In this document: piece after piece, positions 62,467 to 64,000 of the stretch
Layout of the letters: each line of letters opens with the position of its first letter
Position numbering within the stretch: the first letter of the stretch is position 1
DNA from: Strigamia acuminata
Lineage: Eukaryota > Arthropoda > Chilopoda > Geophilomorpha > Linotaeniidae
Direction: 5' to 3'
NCBI GenBank assembly: GCA_949358305.1
Contig: OX442314.1
Location: forward strand, 43,346,581-43,410,580
Length of the DNA stretch: 64,000 bases
The notes under the pieces: generated by a model
Databases searched by the model: none
What the model saw: only the letters and a program-made list of their open reading frames with translations
Told to the model about the DNA's origin: nothing
Translations under genes and position numbers: made by a program

Positions 62467-64000
62467 ATGCGCGCACCAAAGGCGAGAAATTTGCGCTGCA
62501 TTCGCCGCCAAACGTCGAACAACTTAACTCGAACAATCGTGAGTTTGTTGTCGATTAGTTTGTGCACTTGGCAAGTCTACTTATGCTTGGCGAAATACTT
62601 TGCCGTGCCCATCGCGACGTTCGTGCTCGTCCGCTCCTTCGACGTCTACCGGCCGCCCGCGATCACAATTTGCCCTTACAACTCCGACTTTGGCTACAAT
62701 TTCAACTTGTCGTTCCAAACGACGTGCGAACAAGACGAAACGTGTAGAAATCTCACGTTGGAACAACGCAAATCCCACACCTTTTCCGAGCTCAACACCA
62801 CGCTGTTGCGCTTGTGGAACCTCTGGGACACCGATCGACATCCGATGTTCAAGTTCACGGTCACAGTAGGGCAATTGGTATTACTCCACGCTAAGAGTTT
62901 GATTTAATCCTTTGCGACATTTCCAGTGTAAATACGCGAGCAATCACAACGAGTGCGTGCAACACGAATGGTTGTCTGACACGCGCACCGACACCACGGG
63001 GGGTCGTTGCCGGGTTTTCCACACAGGTAAGTGATTGAATTAAATACAATTAAATAAATACTATGACTCCAACTAGATTTGGAATTGCTGTACGCTGGAA
63101 AATTGTGGGTTTCGTACCTCAAAATAACAAACTTCTCCTCCATCCCTGCTGAGTTCGGCAGGCATTTCATGGTGTGTATAGTTATTGCCACATTCAATAA
63201 AGCCTAACATGAGATTTAACACGAATCTCGTGTAACGTCGACACACAGCTGTGTTAACCTAATTCGTTATTGAATGCGCTTTACAGGCTAACGTACATTC
63301 GTCAAAAATTATCGACAAAATCTTCGTGCGGACAACATACATCGACGACTTGTATGCAAATGAAATTGAAGTGTCAGTTACAGAAGTACGAGAACTAAAT
63401 AAATCCATTTCGAATTCCATCTTAATTTAGTCTCCTTACACAGTTTAACTACCTAAATCTCGCCCATAATCCTTGCGGAAGCGAGGTCGGACAAATCGAG
63501 TGTCTCAACAACTGCACAAACGCATATTTGAACAACTCTAAAGCCGAATGCAAGTAAATGTCATAGATCAATTGTAAATATTAAAATAAAATCAACTGAT
63601 TGATTTTTTTTCTTCTCAGATGGCCGTTCTTCGAGTCGGATTTGCCGTACTGCGACTCCATGTCGCAAGTGGAAAAACTACGAGATCTCATTTTTCGATT
63701 TCGATTCACGAAAAAGAAGACGTGCTCCTGCAAACGCGCTTGCAATCAGACCAAATACTCGATCGTCCGAGTCATCAACCAGAGATCACTCGGCAATCTT
63801 TACGTTCCAATGTTTTTCAGCTCGAACAACAAACAAATCGTGTCGGAATTCCTCTTCTATCCCTTCTCGTCTCTCGTCTCCGATCTGGGCGGTAACATCG
63901 GCTTCTTTCTCGGCATCTCTCTCTTCTCTACGCTAACAAGTTCCTCGCAATTCATTCGACGATTCCTGTCAAGAAAACCGTCTCGCATACAACCAGCCTG
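62467..64000 (+). CDS. DEG/ENaC (pickpocket-type) sodium channel subunit, 3' end beyond window
   Basis: Exons 62467-62865, 62927-63026, 63077-63171, 63287-63385, 63444-63553 and 63620 to the window edge, all phase-consistent; at least 394 residues. A short cytosolic N-terminus leads to TM1 (about residues 23-50). The extracellular start is FDVYRPPAITICPYN, as in the family's F-P-A-(V/I)-T-(I/L)-C motif. A Cys-rich extracellular domain follows (CKYASNHNEC, CLNNCTNAY, KKTCSCKRACNQTKYS). The pre-TM2/TM2 selectivity segment is SDLGGNIGFFLGISLFS, with GIS at the filter position where the family has G-x-S. These are trimeric cation channels of the plasma membrane, often sensory in arthropods. The end of the gene is missing. 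Confidence 0.9.

Overview
The window is a piece of an animal nuclear genome, most likely an arthropod. It has spliced genes with canonical GT..AG introns, many of 55-100 nt. The host genes are a CLIP-domain serine protease, a DEG/ENaC channel subunit, a four-TM membrane protein, a transportin-3 orthologue, a lysosomal aspartylglucosaminidase and a monoamine oxidase. I cannot name the species or order from the sequence alone.

Left two thirds (1 to about 42.9 kb): almost entirely transposable elements. The window opens in the 3' end of an LTR retrotransposon (A, + strand; spliced third ORF, then LTR 3045-3654). Then comes a nested stack. A Ty1/copia integrase relic (- strand, 6665-7111 and 35104-35544) is split by a Ty3/gypsy element B (- strand, 7116-35103, 4-bp target duplication AACT). 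B's pol is split by a second Ty3/gypsy element C (+ strand, 14883-30105, duplication AGCT, long LTRs that read as identical). C's third ORF is in turn broken by a hAT/BED-finger transposon remnant (about 25540-26404). B and C both appear to make Gag-Pol by -1 frameshifting at the same heptamer, A AAA AAC, followed by a stem-loop. A and B share an intron-containing third ORF with no recognisable known domain. The LTRs of B and C carry repeated RNA-like folds whose stems covary. To the right lie a MULE transposase relic, integrase and LTR fragments, a tRNA-Ser-like sequence and a fourth Ty3/gypsy element D (+ strand, 38525-42583), whose single gag-pol frame has one in-frame TGA.

Middle (about 42.9-47.8 kb): strong palindromes, two short inverted-repeat (MITE-like) elements, a six-exon four-TM protein gene (- strand) and a 20-bp minisatellite.

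Right third (47.8-64 kb): ordinary compact host genes. In order: aspartylglucosaminidase (+, 7 exons, 355 aa), transportin-3 (+, one exon, 901 aa), monoamine oxidase (-, 12 exons, 532 aa, covalent-FAD cysteine replaced by serine), CLIP-domain serine protease (-, 7 exons, 355 aa), a small secreted protein of unknown function (+, 2 exons, 186 aa) and the 5' part of a DEG/ENaC channel (+, at least 6 exons, runs off the window). Introns of the aspartylglucosaminidase and oxidase genes hold transposon pieces, including several copies of one dispersed LTR-like repeat. The host genes are functionally unrelated neighbours. All exon structures were derived by hand from reading frames, GT..AG signals and phase agreement.
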